DNA of 64,000 bases from JAXDMK01 sp963765955 (GTDB lineage Bacteria; Actinomycetota; Acidimicrobiia; Acidimicrobiales; AC-14), in assembly GCA_963765955.1 (NCBI GenBank), contig CAVXYA010000002.1, positions 434,001 to 498,000 on the forward strand, read 5' to 3'. The position numbers were made by a program, and so were the translations under genes. Shown here one piece after another: positions 18,250-27,098 of this stretch. Below the pieces are notes generated by a model. It did not search any database. It worked only from the letters and a program-made list of their open reading frames with translations, and was not told where the DNA came from. Within the stretch, counting starts at the first letter, position 1, and each line of letters begins with the position of its first letter.

Positions 18250-19092
18250 TCAGACCTGGCACTGCTCGCAGAGGAACGAGCCCCGGCCGTTGACCTTCAC
18301 CTTCACGATGGTGCTCCGGCAGCGGCGGCAGGCCTGGCCGGCCCGGTCGTAGACCTTGTGCTCCTTCTGGTACTCCCCGATCGCACCAAACAGGTCGCGG
18401 TACTGCTCGTCGGCCAGTGACGAGCCGCGGTGCTTGATGGCGTCCTGCAGCGTCTCCACCATGGCCCGGTAGAGGCGACGGACCTCCTGCGACGACAGCG
18501 TTTCCGACGACCGGTCGTAGCGCAGGCCGGCCGCCCACAGGATCTCGTCGCTGTAGATGTTGCCGATGCCGGCCACGAACTTCTGGTCCATGAGCATGGC
18601 CTTGAGCTTGCCCTTGCGGGCGGTGAGCAGCTCCCCGAAGCGGACCCACGACATCATGTCGTCGACCGGGTCGAAGCCCAGGTGGGCCAGCTCCGGCACC
18701 TCCGCCTCCAGCTCCTCGGGCGTGGTGACGAACACCTCGCCGAACGTCCGGGGGTCGACGAAGCGCAGCAGACCGCCCTGGGTGAAGGTGAACACCACGT
18801 GGGTGTGCTTGGGGTCGGGGTCGCGGACCCCGCCCTTGCCTCGGAGCAGCTGGCCGCTCATGCCCAGGTGGGCGACCAGGACGTCGCCCCCCTCCAGCCG
18901 CAGCACCAGGTACTTGCCCCTGCGCTCGACGCCCGTGATCTTGTGGCCCTCGAGCTTCTCGATGAACTCCTGCTTGTCGGCATGGCGGCGGGTCGAACGC
19001 TCGCCCTCGACGGTGACCGACTTGATGCGCTTGCCGACGACCTCTTTGTCGAGGTCGCGCTTGAGGGTCTCGACCTCGGGCAGCTCAGGCAT
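18250..19092 (-). CDS. mutM: Formamidopyrimidine-DNA glycosylase (Fpg/MutM)
   Basis: The 280-residue protein begins MPELPEVETLKRDL: the mature N-terminal Pro is the catalytic nucleophile and Glu the acid. HLGMSGQLL, the helix-two-turn-helix (GIGNIYSDEILWAAGL) and the C-terminal zinc finger (ACRRC...FLCEQC) complete a full-length Fpg. It removes 8-oxoguanine and other oxidised purines. ATG 19092 overlaps the rnc stop by 8 bp; the mutM-after-rnc order is standard in actinobacteria. Confidence 0.96.
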   Translation of the reverse strand: MPELPEVETLKRDLDKEVVGKRIKSVTVEGERSTRRHADKQEFIEKLEGHKITGVERRGKYLVLRLEGGDVLVAHLGMSGQLLRGKGGVRDPDPKHTHVVFTFTQGGLLRFVDPRTFGEVFVTTPEELEAEVPELAHLGFDPVDDMMSWVRFGELLTARKGKLKAMLMDQKFVAGIGNIYSDEILWAAGLRYDRSSETLSSQEVRRLYRAMVETLQDAIKHRGSSLADEQYRDLFGAIGEYQKEHKVYDRAGQACRRCRSTIVKVKVNGRGSFLCEQCQV

Positions 19093-19894
19093 CGACGTTG
19101 ACGTCCCCGGAGAGCCCGGCCGCGCCTGTCTCCGCCGCCACATCCACCTCCACCGGCGGCTCGACGACCGCCCCCAATCCCAGCCCGGCCGCCGTTTCGG
19201 GCTCAGGTTGGGCCAGGCGGTGCCAGGCCTCCCGGGCCGCCGCCTGCTCGGCCTGCTTCTTGGACCGACCCTCTCCGACGCCGACGGCCTCGCCACCGAC
19301 CGTCACCTGGGCGGTGAACCGCTTGGCGTGGTCGGGGCCCTCGGACACGACCGAGTAGGAGGGCAACTCGTCGTAGGTCCGGGCCGCCAGCTCCTGGAGC
19401 CGGGTCTTGAAGTCGTGGCCCCCCGGACCGGCCGCGGCCTCGGTCATGCGGTCGCCGAGCAGCTCCATGACCAGGGAGGCGGCGTCGTCCCACCCTCCGT
19501 CGAGGTAGACGGCGCCGATGACCGCCTCCATGGCGTCGGAGAGGATCGACGGCTTCTCCCGGCCCCCGGAGGCGTCCTCCCCCTTGCCCAGGCGGACCGC
19601 CTCGCCCAGCCGCAGCTCGGTGGCGGCCTCGGCCAGCACGCCGGCGTTCACCACCGCCGCCCGCACCTGGGCCAGGTGGCCCTCGGGCAGGTCGGGGTAG
19701 GTGCGGTAGAGGTGGGCGGTGACGACCAGCCCGAGGACGCTGTCGCCCAGGAACTCGAGGCGTTCGTTGGACAGCTCGCCCAGGCTCTCGGCGCACCACG
19801 ACCGGTGGCAGAGCGCCCGCGCCAGCAGCGTACGGTCGGCGAAAGGACGTCCGAGCCGCTCAACCAGGGCGTCGAATTGCTCGTCGTGGCTCAG
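19085..19894 (-). CDS. rnc: Ribonuclease III, probably with a CTG start codon
   Basis: The protein has 269 residues: RNase III domain with catalytic signature NERLEFLGDSVLG (plus-strand about 19725-19770), the second acidic site SDAMEAVIGAVYLDGGW, then a dsRNA-binding domain (FKTRLQELAARTYDELPSY; GRSKKQAEQAAAREAW) and an Ala/Val-rich tail. The signature lies upstream of the first ATG/GTG/TTG in this frame (GTG 19666), so translation must begin earlier. The only plausible site is CTG 19894, which overlaps the acpP stop as CTGA, the geometry seen for the ATGA and GTGA couplings elsewhere here. It processes rRNA and other structured RNAs. Confidence 0.9.
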   Translation of the reverse strand: MSHDEQFDALVERLGRPFADRTLLARALCHRSWCAESLGELSNERLEFLGDSVLGLVVTAHLYRTYPDLPEGHLAQVRAAVVNAGVLAEAATELRLGEAVRLGKGEDASGGREKPSILSDAMEAVIGAVYLDGGWDDAASLVMELLGDRMTEAAAGPGGHDFKTRLQELAARTYDELPSYSVVSEGPDHAKRFTAQVTVGGEAVGVGEGRSKKQAEQAAAREAWHRLAQPEPETAAGLGLGAVVEPPVEVDVAAETGAAGLSGDVNVDA

Positions 19895-20190
19895 GACTGC
19901 TGCGTCCCGCCGGCGCGCTCGACCACGTAATCAACCGCGTCACGCACGGTCTTGAGGTCCTCGAGGTCCTCGTCCTCGATCCGAAAGCCGACAGTTCTCT
20001 CGTTCATCTCTTCCTCGATGGCCTCGACCAGCTCGATGAGGGCCAGCGAGTCGGCGTCGAGGTCGTCGGTGAACGACGCTCCCTCGGCGATGGCCGACGG
20101 CTCGATCTCGAGGATGTCGGCCAACCGCTCCTGGATCAGGGTGAGCACAGCCGCGCGGTCCAAGGGGGATGTCGGGCTGACGGCAGGCAC
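19891..20190 (-). CDS. acpP: Acyl carrier protein
   Basis: The 99-residue ACP has the phosphopantetheine attachment motif DDLDADSLALIELVEAIEEE; Ser in D-S-L is the modified residue. The helices EIEPSAIAEGASFTDDL and LEDLKTVRDAVDYVVE are typical. It is longer than E. coli AcpP (78 aa) by an N-terminal MPAVSPTSPLDRA extension and a short C-terminal tail. The start is GTG 20190. It sits between plsX and rnc as in many bacteria and carries acyl groups for fatty-acid and phospholipid synthesis. Confidence 0.94.
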   Translation of the reverse strand: MPAVSPTSPLDRAAVLTLIQERLADILEIEPSAIAEGASFTDDLDADSLALIELVEAIEEEMNERTVGFRIEDEDLEDLKTVRDAVDYVVERAGGTQQS

Positions 20191-20274
20191 GGGCAGAACA
20201 CTCCTGAATGCGGACTGGGGACCGGCCGATGGTACCGGTTCCCCCGCTTGTGCGCTTGTGAACGGAAGGCCCGG

Positions 20275-21318
20275 TCAGGCCTTGGCGACCGACTCCCGGA
20301 TGCGGCCCACCATGTCCGCGAGGACCATCTCCCGGGCCAGCCCGACGGCGTTGAAGATGGCCCGCCTCGACGACGACCCGTGGCTGATCATGCACAGCCC
20401 GTCGACGCCCAGGAGCATGGCCCCCCCGTAGGTCTCGGGATCCAGCTCCGCCTGGAGGGGCAGGAGGAGGGGCAGCAGCACCTGGGTCGCCTTCCTGGCC
20501 TCCTCGGTGGACGTCATCACCCCCAGGACGGTCTCGATCAGGAAGCGGGCGCTGCCCTCGAGGGTCTTGAGCACCACGTTGCCGGTGAAGCCGTCGGTGA
20601 CGACGACATCGACCCGGTCGGAGAGCACGTCGCGGCCCTCCACGTTGCCGATGAACCGGCCCGCGGCGTGGAGGCACCCCGGCTGGGCCAGGAGGGCGTG
20701 GGTCTCCTTGACCAGAGCCGACCCCTTCCCCGGCTCCTCGCCGATCGAGAGCAGGGCCACCCGGGGCTCGTCCAGCTTGAACCGGGCGGACGCGAACACG
20801 GCCCCCATCTGGGCGAACTGCACCAGCCAGGCGGGGGTGCAGTCGGCGTTGGCCCCCCCGTCGAGGAGGACGGTGGGGATGGCGCCCGGCACGGGGATGA
20901 CGGTGGCGATGGCGGGCCGGGCCACGCCCTTGACCCGCCCCATCCGCAGCAGGGCGCTGGCCATGGCCGCCCCCGTGTTCCCGGCGCTCACCATCGCCGA
21001 CGCCCGGCCGTCCCGGACCGCCTCGGCCGCCCGCACCACCGACGAGTCCTTCTTGCGACGCACGCCGCCCGCGGGGTCGTCGGTCATGCCGATGACCTCG
21101 CTCGCCTCCAGCACCTCGAGGCCCCAGGTGTTCCCCATCGCCTCCCGCTGGCCCACCAGCAGGATGGGGACGCCGAGCTCCTCGGCCGCCTGGCGGGCAC
21201 CGGCGACGATCTCGAGGGGGCCCTTGTCGGCGCCCATGACGTCGACCGCGATGGGGAGCAGCGTCGGCGTCGGACGGGACGGGTCGATGCCTTGGAGGGA
21301 GCTGTCCGGGCTGGTCAC
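20275..21318 (-). CDS. plsX: Phosphate acyltransferase PlsX
   Basis: The 347-residue protein has the PlsX hallmarks PIAVDVMGADKGPLEIVAGA, SAMVSAGNTGAAMASALLRMGR, LLDGGANADCTPAWLVQFA, IGEEPGKGSALVKE, VVTDGFTGNVVLKTLEG and YGGAMLLGVDG. It makes acyl-phosphate from acyl-ACP for PlsY in phospholipid synthesis. It lies between rpmF and acpP, the usual arrangement. The ~20-residue N-terminal lead before PIAVDVMG is longer than in most homologues, so a slightly later start is possible. Confidence 0.95.
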   Translation of the reverse strand: MTSPDSSLQGIDPSRPTPTLLPIAVDVMGADKGPLEIVAGARQAAEELGVPILLVGQREAMGNTWGLEVLEASEVIGMTDDPAGGVRRKKDSSVVRAAEAVRDGRASAMVSAGNTGAAMASALLRMGRVKGVARPAIATVIPVPGAIPTVLLDGGANADCTPAWLVQFAQMGAVFASARFKLDEPRVALLSIGEEPGKGSALVKETHALLAQPGCLHAAGRFIGNVEGRDVLSDRVDVVVTDGFTGNVVLKTLEGSARFLIETVLGVMTSTEEARKATQVLLPLLLPLQAELDPETYGGAMLLGVDGLCMISHGSSSRRAIFNAVGLAREMVLADMVGRIRESVAKA

Positions 21319-21357
21319 GCCGGGCGCCGGATCGTGGCGACTACTCGACGTCGATGA

Positions 21358-21537
21358 CTAGTCGACGTCGATGGCTTGGCGTCCGCCGTACCACCCGCAG
21401 TTCGGGCACACCACGTGGGGCCGCTTGACCTGGCGGCACTGCGGGCAGGTGCTCTGGGCCGGCGCCGCCAGCCGCCACGCCGAAGCCCGCCGGCTGCGGC
21501 TCTTGGACTTCGAGGTCTTCTTCTTGGGGACAGCCAT
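21358..21537 (-). CDS. rpmF: 50S ribosomal protein L32 (bL32)
   Basis: The 59-residue protein is MAVPKKKTSKSKSRSRRAS followed by the zinc-ribbon type with two CxxC pairs (CPQC and CPNCGWYGGR) and a short IDVD end. The ATG is at 21537 and the stop at 21358. It lies between yceD and plsX, the conserved yceD-rpmF-plsX order. The zinc-binding (C+) form implies no special zinc-sparing paralogue here. Confidence 0.95.
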   Translation of the reverse strand: MAVPKKKTSKSKSRSRRASAWRLAAPAQSTCPQCRQVKRPHVVCPNCGWYGGRQAIDVD

Positions 21538-21583
21538 GGAGCGACGATCCTACCGCCTCCGCCGCATGCTCTTGGCGAGCCGG

Positions 21584-22093
21584 TCAGTTCTCGGAGACGG
21601 GCCGGAACCCCTCCAGCGCCGCCCAGCGGGGATCGAGGCCGGCCGGGACGCAGTCGCACGGGGCCTGGTTGAGGTCGGCGCCGCAGGTGGGGCACAGCCC
21701 GGCGCAGTCGGCGGCGCACAGCGGCACCAGCGGGAGCTCGAGCAGCACCGCCTCCCGCACCAGCGGCTCGAGGTCGATCGAGTCATGGCCCAGGCGGTAG
21801 CTCTCGCCCTCCCGCGGCTCGCGCTCGAACAGCTCCCGGAACTCGAAGTCGATGCGTCCCCGGGCCGGACCCAGGCAGCGCTGGCACTCGGCGTGCCAGG
21901 GGGCGGAGATGGTGCCGCTGGCCAGCAGGCCGTCGGTGACCCACTCCAGCGTGGCCTCGACGATAAGGGGCTCGGCGGCCGGCACCTCGGCCACGCCGAC
22001 CCGCAGGTCGGCCAGGGTTCCGCTCAGCCGCTCCCGGCGCCGGGCGGCCGGCTTGTGGACGAGGTCGGCGACGTTGACGACGAAGGGCCGCAT
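21584..22093 (-). CDS. YceD / DUF177 family protein
   Basis: The 169-residue protein has the YceD core (VNVADLVHK, PLIVEATLEWVTDGLLASG, CQRCLGPARGRIDFEFRELF) and a C-terminal acidic/Cys part (LCPTCGADLNQAPCDC) typical of bacteria in which it precedes rpmF. ATG 22093 is preceded by GAGGAG. YceD is linked to 23S rRNA maturation in E. coli and plants. The role here is inferred from family and position. Confidence 0.9.
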   Translation of the reverse strand: MRPFVVNVADLVHKPAARRRERLSGTLADLRVGVAEVPAAEPLIVEATLEWVTDGLLASGTISAPWHAECQRCLGPARGRIDFEFRELFEREPREGESYRLGHDSIDLEPLVREAVLLELPLVPLCAADCAGLCPTCGADLNQAPCDCVPAGLDPRWAALEGFRPVSEN

Positions 22094-22106
22094 GGCGGAT
22101 GGCTCC

Positions 22107-22658
22107 TCACCACTGGTCCTGGTCGAAGAAGACCTCGCCGGTGTCGGGCTCGCCCTCGGCCCGCACCGTCTGGTCGCCCTCCTGGGGTGGGGGCAGCGGG
22201 GTGACCCGCAGCTTGGCCCGACCGGCACCGACCGTCTTGGTGATCCGCTCGAGCACCGTCTCGAAGCTGGCCAGCTTCTGGTCGCAGTAGTCCTCCGCCT
22301 CGTGGCGCAGGCGGCGGGACTCGTCGTTGGCCTCCTCCACCGTCCGCCGGGCCACCCGCTGGGCCTCGCGCACCAGCTCGGTGCGCTGGACGATGCGCTC
22401 GGCCCGCTCCCGGGCCGCGGCCAGGATGTCGTCGGCCTCCCGCTGCACCTTGGCCAGGTACTCGGCCCGCTCCTTGAGCAGCCACCGGGCCTGGCGCATC
22501 TCCTCCGGCAGGCGGGCGATGGCCTCCTCGAGGAGCTCGACGACCTCGTCCTTCTCCAGCCGGACGGTGGACGACAGGGGCATCTTGGGGGCGCCGTTGA
22601 TGAGGTCGAGCACCCGCCGGAGCAGGACCTCGCTGTCGGGCGGGTCGACGATCGTCAT
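22107..22658 (-). CDS. Coiled-coil protein, DivIVA/SepIVA-like
   Basis: The 183-residue protein is a long helix. After a short lead it has GAPKMPLSSTVRLEKDEVVE, a DivIVA-type lead-in (residues ~22-45). It continues with heptad-rich AEYLAKVQREADDILAAARE and ARRTVEEANDESRRLRHEAE, and ends in an acidic tail (GEVFFDQDQW). This matches actinobacterial DivIVA-domain or F0-subunit-b-like cytoplasmic coiled coils such as SepIVA that act in growth-pole or septum organisation. The position between coaD and yceD is the same as for such genes in other actinobacteria, but the role is inferred. Confidence 0.75.
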   Translation of the reverse strand: MTIVDPPDSEVLLRRVLDLINGAPKMPLSSTVRLEKDEVVELLEEAIARLPEEMRQARWLLKERAEYLAKVQREADDILAAARERAERIVQRTELVREAQRVARRTVEEANDESRRLRHEAEDYCDQKLASFETVLERITKTVGAGRAKLRVTPLPPPQEGDQTVRAEGEPDTGEVFFDQDQW

Positions 22659-22674
22659 CGTGAGAACCGGGGCG

Positions 22675-23151
22675 TCATCGCAGGAACCGGGCCTTCACCC
22701 GGTCGGCCACCTGGGGCGGCACCATCGACGACACGTCGCCGCCGAAGCCGCCCACCTCCCGCACCAGGCTGGACGACAGGAACGAGTGCTCGGGCGTGGT
22801 CGGCATGAACAGGGTCTCGATCCCCGACAACCGGTAGTTGAGCTGGGCCATCTGGAGCTCGTACTCGAAGTCGGAGACGGCCCGCAGCCCCTTGACGATG
22901 GCCTTCACGTCCCGGGCCAGGGCGAACTCGACCAGCAGGCCCTCGAAGGCGTCGATTTTGAGGTTGTCGAGGTGGCCGGTGACCTCGGCCAGCATCTCGG
23001 TGCGCTCGTCGAGGGAGAAGAGGGTCGTCTTGTTGGGGTTCTCGACCACCGCCACCAGCACGTCGTCGAAGAGGCGGGCGGCTCTCTCGATGACGTCGAG
23101 GTGCCCGAAGGTCACCGGGTCGAAGGAGCCGGGTATGAGCGCCTTGGTCAT
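22675..23151 (-). CDS. coaD: Pantetheine-phosphate adenylyltransferase
   Basis: The 158-residue nucleotidyltransferase reads ALIPGSFDPVTFGHLDVIER (T/HxGH-type site), VVENPNKTTLFSLDERTEM, VKGLRAVSDFEYELQMAQLN and the SSSLVREVGGFGGDVSS signature. It adenylates 4'-phosphopantetheine in CoA synthesis. ATG 23151 overlaps the rsmD stop (ATGA), the common rsmD-coaD pairing. It is complete. Confidence 0.96.
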   Translation of the reverse strand: MTKALIPGSFDPVTFGHLDVIERAARLFDDVLVAVVENPNKTTLFSLDERTEMLAEVTGHLDNLKIDAFEGLLVEFALARDVKAIVKGLRAVSDFEYELQMAQLNYRLSGIETLFMPTTPEHSFLSSSLVREVGGFGGDVSSMVPPQVADRVKARFLR

Positions 23152-23717
23152 TCGGCCGCCTCTCCCCTCTCCTCGGGTGCACGGCCCTGCTGGCGGCGCA
23201 CGAGGGTCACCACCGTATCCCCATGACGGCGGGACTTGACGGCCACCCAGGGCGGATGGATGTCGACGTGCGCCCCCGTCTCGAGCACGGCCAGGCGGGC
23301 GGGCAGGGCGGCCAGGAGCCGGGGCCAGTCGGCGAACGCGTAGGGCGGGTCGACGAGAGCCAGGTCGAAGGTGTCGCCGCCGGCCCCGGGGAGCGATTCC
23401 AGGAAGCGCAGGGCGTCGCCGTGGACCACCCTGGCGTCGCCCCCCAGCCCGGTGGTGGCCAGGTTCTGCTCGATGGCCCGGATGGCGGCGTGGTCGGCGT
23501 CGACGAACGTGGCCGACGCCGCCCCCCGGGAAAGGGCCTCGATCCCGAGGGCCCCGGTGCCGGCGAACAGGTCGAGCACCCGGGCATCTCGGACCGCGTC
23601 CATGCTGGTCAGGGAGGAGAACATGGCCTCCCGGACCCGGTCGGTGGTCGGTCGCAGCTTCCGCCCGGGCGGCGCCGTCAGGCGCAGTCCCCCGGCCACG
23701 CCGGCCACGACCCTCAT
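23148..23717 (-). CDS. rsmD: 16S rRNA (guanine966-N2)-methyltransferase RsmD
   Basis: The 189-residue protein has RVVAGVAGGLRLTAPPGRKL, RPTTDRVREAMFSSL, SAM motif I VLDLFAGTGALGIEALSRGA and catalytic VDPPYAFADW. ATG 23717 puts the first beta-strand at the N-terminus, as usual. It methylates G966 of 16S rRNA. It is coupled to coaD by a 4-bp overlap. Confidence 0.94.
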   Translation of the reverse strand: MRVVAGVAGGLRLTAPPGRKLRPTTDRVREAMFSSLTSMDAVRDARVLDLFAGTGALGIEALSRGAASATFVDADHAAIRAIEQNLATTGLGGDARVVHGDALRFLESLPGAGGDTFDLALVDPPYAFADWPRLLAALPARLAVLETGAHVDIHPPWVAVKSRRHGDTVVTLVRRQQGRAPEERGEAAE

Positions 23718-23829
23718 GCCGCCAACCGTAGGCGCTCCCACTCAGGGAGGCGGAGCGCTGACCGAGCGTGGTTTCGTTCCCGGCCGAGAAAGGTATGTTT
23801 GAGCTACCCGGAGGGCGAAGGAGGCTGCC

Positions 23830-24516
23830 ATGGCGGACAGGATCGGTGCGATGCTCCGGAGGACGTCGCCGGCGGCCCGGCGGGGCGTGATCGTCGGAGG
23901 CCTGGCGGTCGCCCTGCTCACCCTGATGCTCCCAGTCCGGGCCGACAATCCCGAGTGGGGGCCGAGCCCGTTCGTCTTCATGACCGTGACACCCGACGAC
24001 GCGCTGTCTGACGGGCAGATGGTCTCCGTGCAGGCGGGCCCGTTCCCGTTGCATGGCACGGCCACCGTGCGCCAGTGCACCGCCGGCCCCCAGGGGCCGC
24101 TGTGCGACCCGGCCGTGCTCGCATCCGTCGGGACGGGATCGTCCGGCAACATCGGGCCCCTCACCGTCGCGGTGAAGCGGGTCATCAGCACCGGCTCGAC
24201 CACCGTCAACTGTGGCATCACCCCCTGCTCCCTGGTCGCGTTCCCCGACCGGGGCGACGAATGGACGCAGCATCACATCTCGTTCGCGGGCGCGGGCACG
24301 ATCGTCGACCCGACCACCACGTCGCCGACCTCGCCGTCGACCTCGACCGCTCCACCGACGTCCACCGTGACCACGACGCCCACGCCGACCACCAGCACGA
24401 CCTCGGTCCTGTCGCCGCTCTCCGGCCTGCTCTGCGACCTCCTGCGGGTGCTGTCCGACCTGCTCGGAGGCCTCCTCGACGGCCTCCTGACCTTCCTCAA
24501 CTGCCCGCCGGGGTAA
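23830..24516 (+). CDS. Secreted neocarzinostatin-like domain protein
   Basis: The 228-residue protein has signal peptide VIVGGLAVALLTLMLPVRA. The next domain starts FMTVTPDDALSDGQMVSVQA and contains four Cys in two pairs (ATVRQCTAGPQGPLCD; TTVNCGITPCSLVAF). This is the neocarzinostatin-family immunoglobulin-like pattern (T-P-x-x-x-L-x-D-G-x-x-V-x-V). A Thr/Pro/Ser linker of ~50 residues and a hydrophobic Leu/Gly-rich tail with two Cys (LLCDLL, LNCPPG) follow. Such proteins are common surface proteins in Acidimicrobiia-type genomes. Chromophore binding is not implied. GAAGGAGG precedes ATG 23830. It interrupts the minus-strand rsmD-recG run. Confidence 0.72.
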   Translation: MADRIGAMLRRTSPAARRGVIVGGLAVALLTLMLPVRADNPEWGPSPFVFMTVTPDDALSDGQMVSVQAGPFPLHGTATVRQCTAGPQGPLCDPAVLASVGTGSSGNIGPLTVAVKRVISTGSTTVNCGITPCSLVAFPDRGDEWTQHHISFAGAGTIVDPTTTSPTSPSTSTAPPTSTVTTTPTPTTSTTSVLSPLSGLLCDLLRVLSDLLGGLLDGLLTFLNCPPG

Positions 24517-24534
24517 CGCCGCCCGGCCTCGGCC

Positions 24535-26653
24535 TCAGCTCTTGAAGAGGAACTCGGCCTCGGACTCGTCGATCAGCAGGCGGATCTCCTCGGCCAGCAG
24601 CGAGTTCTCCTTGAGGCCGGGGTCGGAGTCCACGATCTCGAACGCCAGGCGGCGGGCCTCGGCCACGACCTCCCGGTCTCGGCGGAGCGAGGCCAGCTTG
24701 AGGTCGGAGTGGCCCTTCTGGCGGGTGCCCAGCACCGTGCCCTCCCCCCGCAGGTCGAGGTCGACCTCGGCCAGCACGAACCCGTCGGTAGTCTCCTCCA
24801 GCGCCTTGAGGCGCGTCTCCGACTCCGGCGTCGACCCCTCCCCGAACAGGTAGCACCACGACTGATCGGACCCCCGGCCCACCCGGCCCCGGAGCTGGTG
24901 GAGCTGGGCGATCCCGAAGCGGTCGGCGTCCTCCACGATCATCACCGTGGCGTTGGGGACGTCGACGCCCACCTCGATCACGGTGGTGGCCACCAGCACG
25001 TCGAGCTCCCGGCCCCGGAACGATCCCATCACCGCCTCCTTCTCCTTCGACGGCATCTGGCCGTGGAGCAGGCCCAGGCGCAGGTCGGGCCACACCTCGA
25101 CCGCCAGCCGCGCCCGCTCCTCGATGGCCGACCGGGCCTGGATCTTCTCCGACTCCTCGACCAGCGGGCACACCACGTAGGCCTGGCGGCCGGCGGCCAC
25201 CTCATCCGACACCCGCTGGTGGGCCTCGGCCTCCTCCAGCGGGCCGCGGGCCCAATGGGTGGTCACCGGGGTGCGGCCGGGCGGCAGCTCGTCGAGGGTC
25301 GTCACGTCGAGGTCGCCGTAGACGGTCATGGCCGCGGTGCGGGGGATCGGGCGTAGCGGTCATCACCAGCACGTCGGGGTCGTCGCCCTTGCCCCGCAGG
25401 GCCGCCCGCTGCTCGACGCCGAACCGGTGCTGCTCGTCGATCACGATCACGCCCAGGGCCTTGAACGCCACCCGCTCCTCCAGCAGGGCGTGGGTGCCGA
25501 CGAGCAGGTCGACGTGGCCCTCGGCCAGCCCGGCCAGGATCCGGGTGCGCTCCCCGGCCGTGGTGCGGTTGGACAACAGCTCCACCCGCAGCGGCCGGTC
25601 GCCCGTGAGGGTGCGCTCGTCGGGCACGGTGAGGTCGCCCAGCAGGTGGCGCAGGCTCACGTCGTGCTGCTCGGCCAGCACCTCGGTGGGGGCCATGAAC
25701 GCCCCCTGATAGCCGCCCTGCACCGCCGTGAGCAGGGCCGTGAGGGCCACCACCGTCTTGCCGCTGCCCACGTCGCCCTGCAGCAGCCGGTGCATGGGAT
25801 GGGGCCCGGCCAGGTCTTTGGTGATCTCGTCGATGGCCCGCCGCTGGGCGTCGGTGAGGGTGAACGGCAGGCAGGCGTGGAACTTGGGCACCAGCAGCCC
25901 GCCCTCGACCACGTGGCGGATGCCCTTGGCGTCGCGCTCGAGGGCCCGCTTGCGCAGGACCAGAGCCACCTGCATGCGCAGGAGCTCGTCGAGGACCAGC
26001 CGGCGGCGGGCGGCCGTGGCCGAGCCCATCGAGTCCGGGTTGTGGATGGCGGTGAAGGCGGTGCGCCGGTCGACCAGGTCGAGCCGGTCGAGCCACCCCT
26101 CGGGCAGGGGGTCGGCGAAGGGACCGGCCCGGGCCAGCGCCTCCTCGATGAAACCGGCCAGCTCCCAGGTGTTCAGCCCCCCTTCCTTCTTGGACTGGGG
26201 GTAGATGGGCACGATGCGCCCGGTGCGGTCGCCCACCAGGTCGACCACCGGGTTGGTCATCTGCCGGCGGTCCCGGAAGCGCTCGAGCTTGCCGAAGAAC
26301 ACGGCCTGGGTACCGGCGCCGAGCTGCTTGGCCCGCCAGCCCTGGTTGAAGAACACGACGTGCAGGTAGCTGGTGCCGTCGAAGACGTCGACGTCGACGA
26401 TCATCCGCCCCTGGCGGGTGCGCCGGGACTTCACCCGCTTCACCGTGGCCAGCACCACCGCCTCGTCCCCCACCCTGAGGTCGGCGATGTCGGACTGCCG
26501 GGTGCGGTCGACGTAGCGCCGGGGGTAGTGGGTGAGCAGGTCGAGGACGGTGTGGATCTCCATGGCCGCCAGGGCCTCGGCCTTCCTGGGCCCCACCCCG
26601 GCCAGGGCCTCGACCGGGATGTCGGCCAGCTGGGCCAACCGCCGCCCGGTCAC
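24535..26653 (-). CDS. recG: ATP-dependent DNA helicase RecG (single-base frameshift)
   Basis: The N-terminal part (from GTG 26653) holds the wedge/OB domain (GVGPRKAEALAAMEIHTVLD, VFFNQGWRAKQL), Walker A LLQGDVGSGKTVVAL, IDEQHRFGVEQR (DEQH box) and VLVMTATP. At 25349-25351 an extra G (plus strand) changes frame. The C-terminal part resumes MTVYGDLDVTTLDELPPGR and contains motifs IV-VI (LLHGQMPSKEKEAVM, IEVGVDVPNATVMI, QLRGRVGRGSDQSWCYL) and the TRG hairpin (GTRQKGHSDLKLASL). Removing one base gives ~705 residues, the normal length. RecG reverses stalled forks. The MTATPIPR motif is broken exactly at the indel, so a sequence error is more likely than a real pseudogene. Confidence 0.94.
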
Positions 26654-26669
26654 GGCGCCGGCGCCCGTC

Positions 26670-27098
26670 TCAGGGTGTGCTCACGGGATGGTCAGGATGG
26701 CGGATTGCGTGCACCCGAAGGCCGTCGATGCCGGCGAAGTCCCGCGGGTTGCACGTGTAGACGGGCAGGTCGTTGGCCAGCGCGACGGCGGCGATCATGG
26801 CGTCAAACGCCCTTGACGCAACCTTACGGCCAGACTGGCGCAACGCAGGGGCGACGACACCAAAGGCGCGGGCCGGCGCCGCGTCGAACGGCAACGGCTG
26901 GAACGTCGCCTCGGTCTCCTGAAGCCTGATTTGCCGGGCCGCGCGCTCGGCTGGGTCCATGGCCGTCAGCGGGCCGACGGACAGCTCCGCAAGGGTGATT
27001 GCGGTGATGACCGGCCGATTCGGGAGCGCACCCCGGTCGAGGCGGTCGATCAGCATCAGGGTGCTCGTATCGAGCACGCCGACCTTCTCGGCGGTCAC
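26670..27098 (-). CDS. vapC: PIN-domain toxin VapC
   Basis: The 142-residue PIN RNase reads VGVLDTSTLMLIDRL (first Asp), ITAITLAELSVGP (Glu), AFDAMIAAVALANDLPVYTC (Asp) and PRDFAGIDGL. All four acidic metal ligands are visible. GTG 27098 overlaps the antitoxin stop. The codons here are less G+C-biased than in the neighbours (AAT, TTT, TTA present next door in the antitoxin), which suggests acquisition. VapC cuts specific tRNA or rRNA sites when unbound by VapB. Confidence 0.9.
   Translation of the reverse strand: MTAEKVGVLDTSTLMLIDRLDRGALPNRPVITAITLAELSVGPLTAMDPAERAARQIRLQETEATFQPLPFDAAPARAFGVVAPALRQSGRKVASRAFDAMIAAVALANDLPVYTCNPRDFAGIDGLRVHAIRHPDHPVSTP

Noticed and set aside
24535..26653. 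recG, smc, thiL, pckG, helicase as pseudogenes
   Set aside because: Each retains all motifs and ordinary length once a single base is corrected, many are essential, and the breaks cluster in C/G runs. Sequencing error is simpler.
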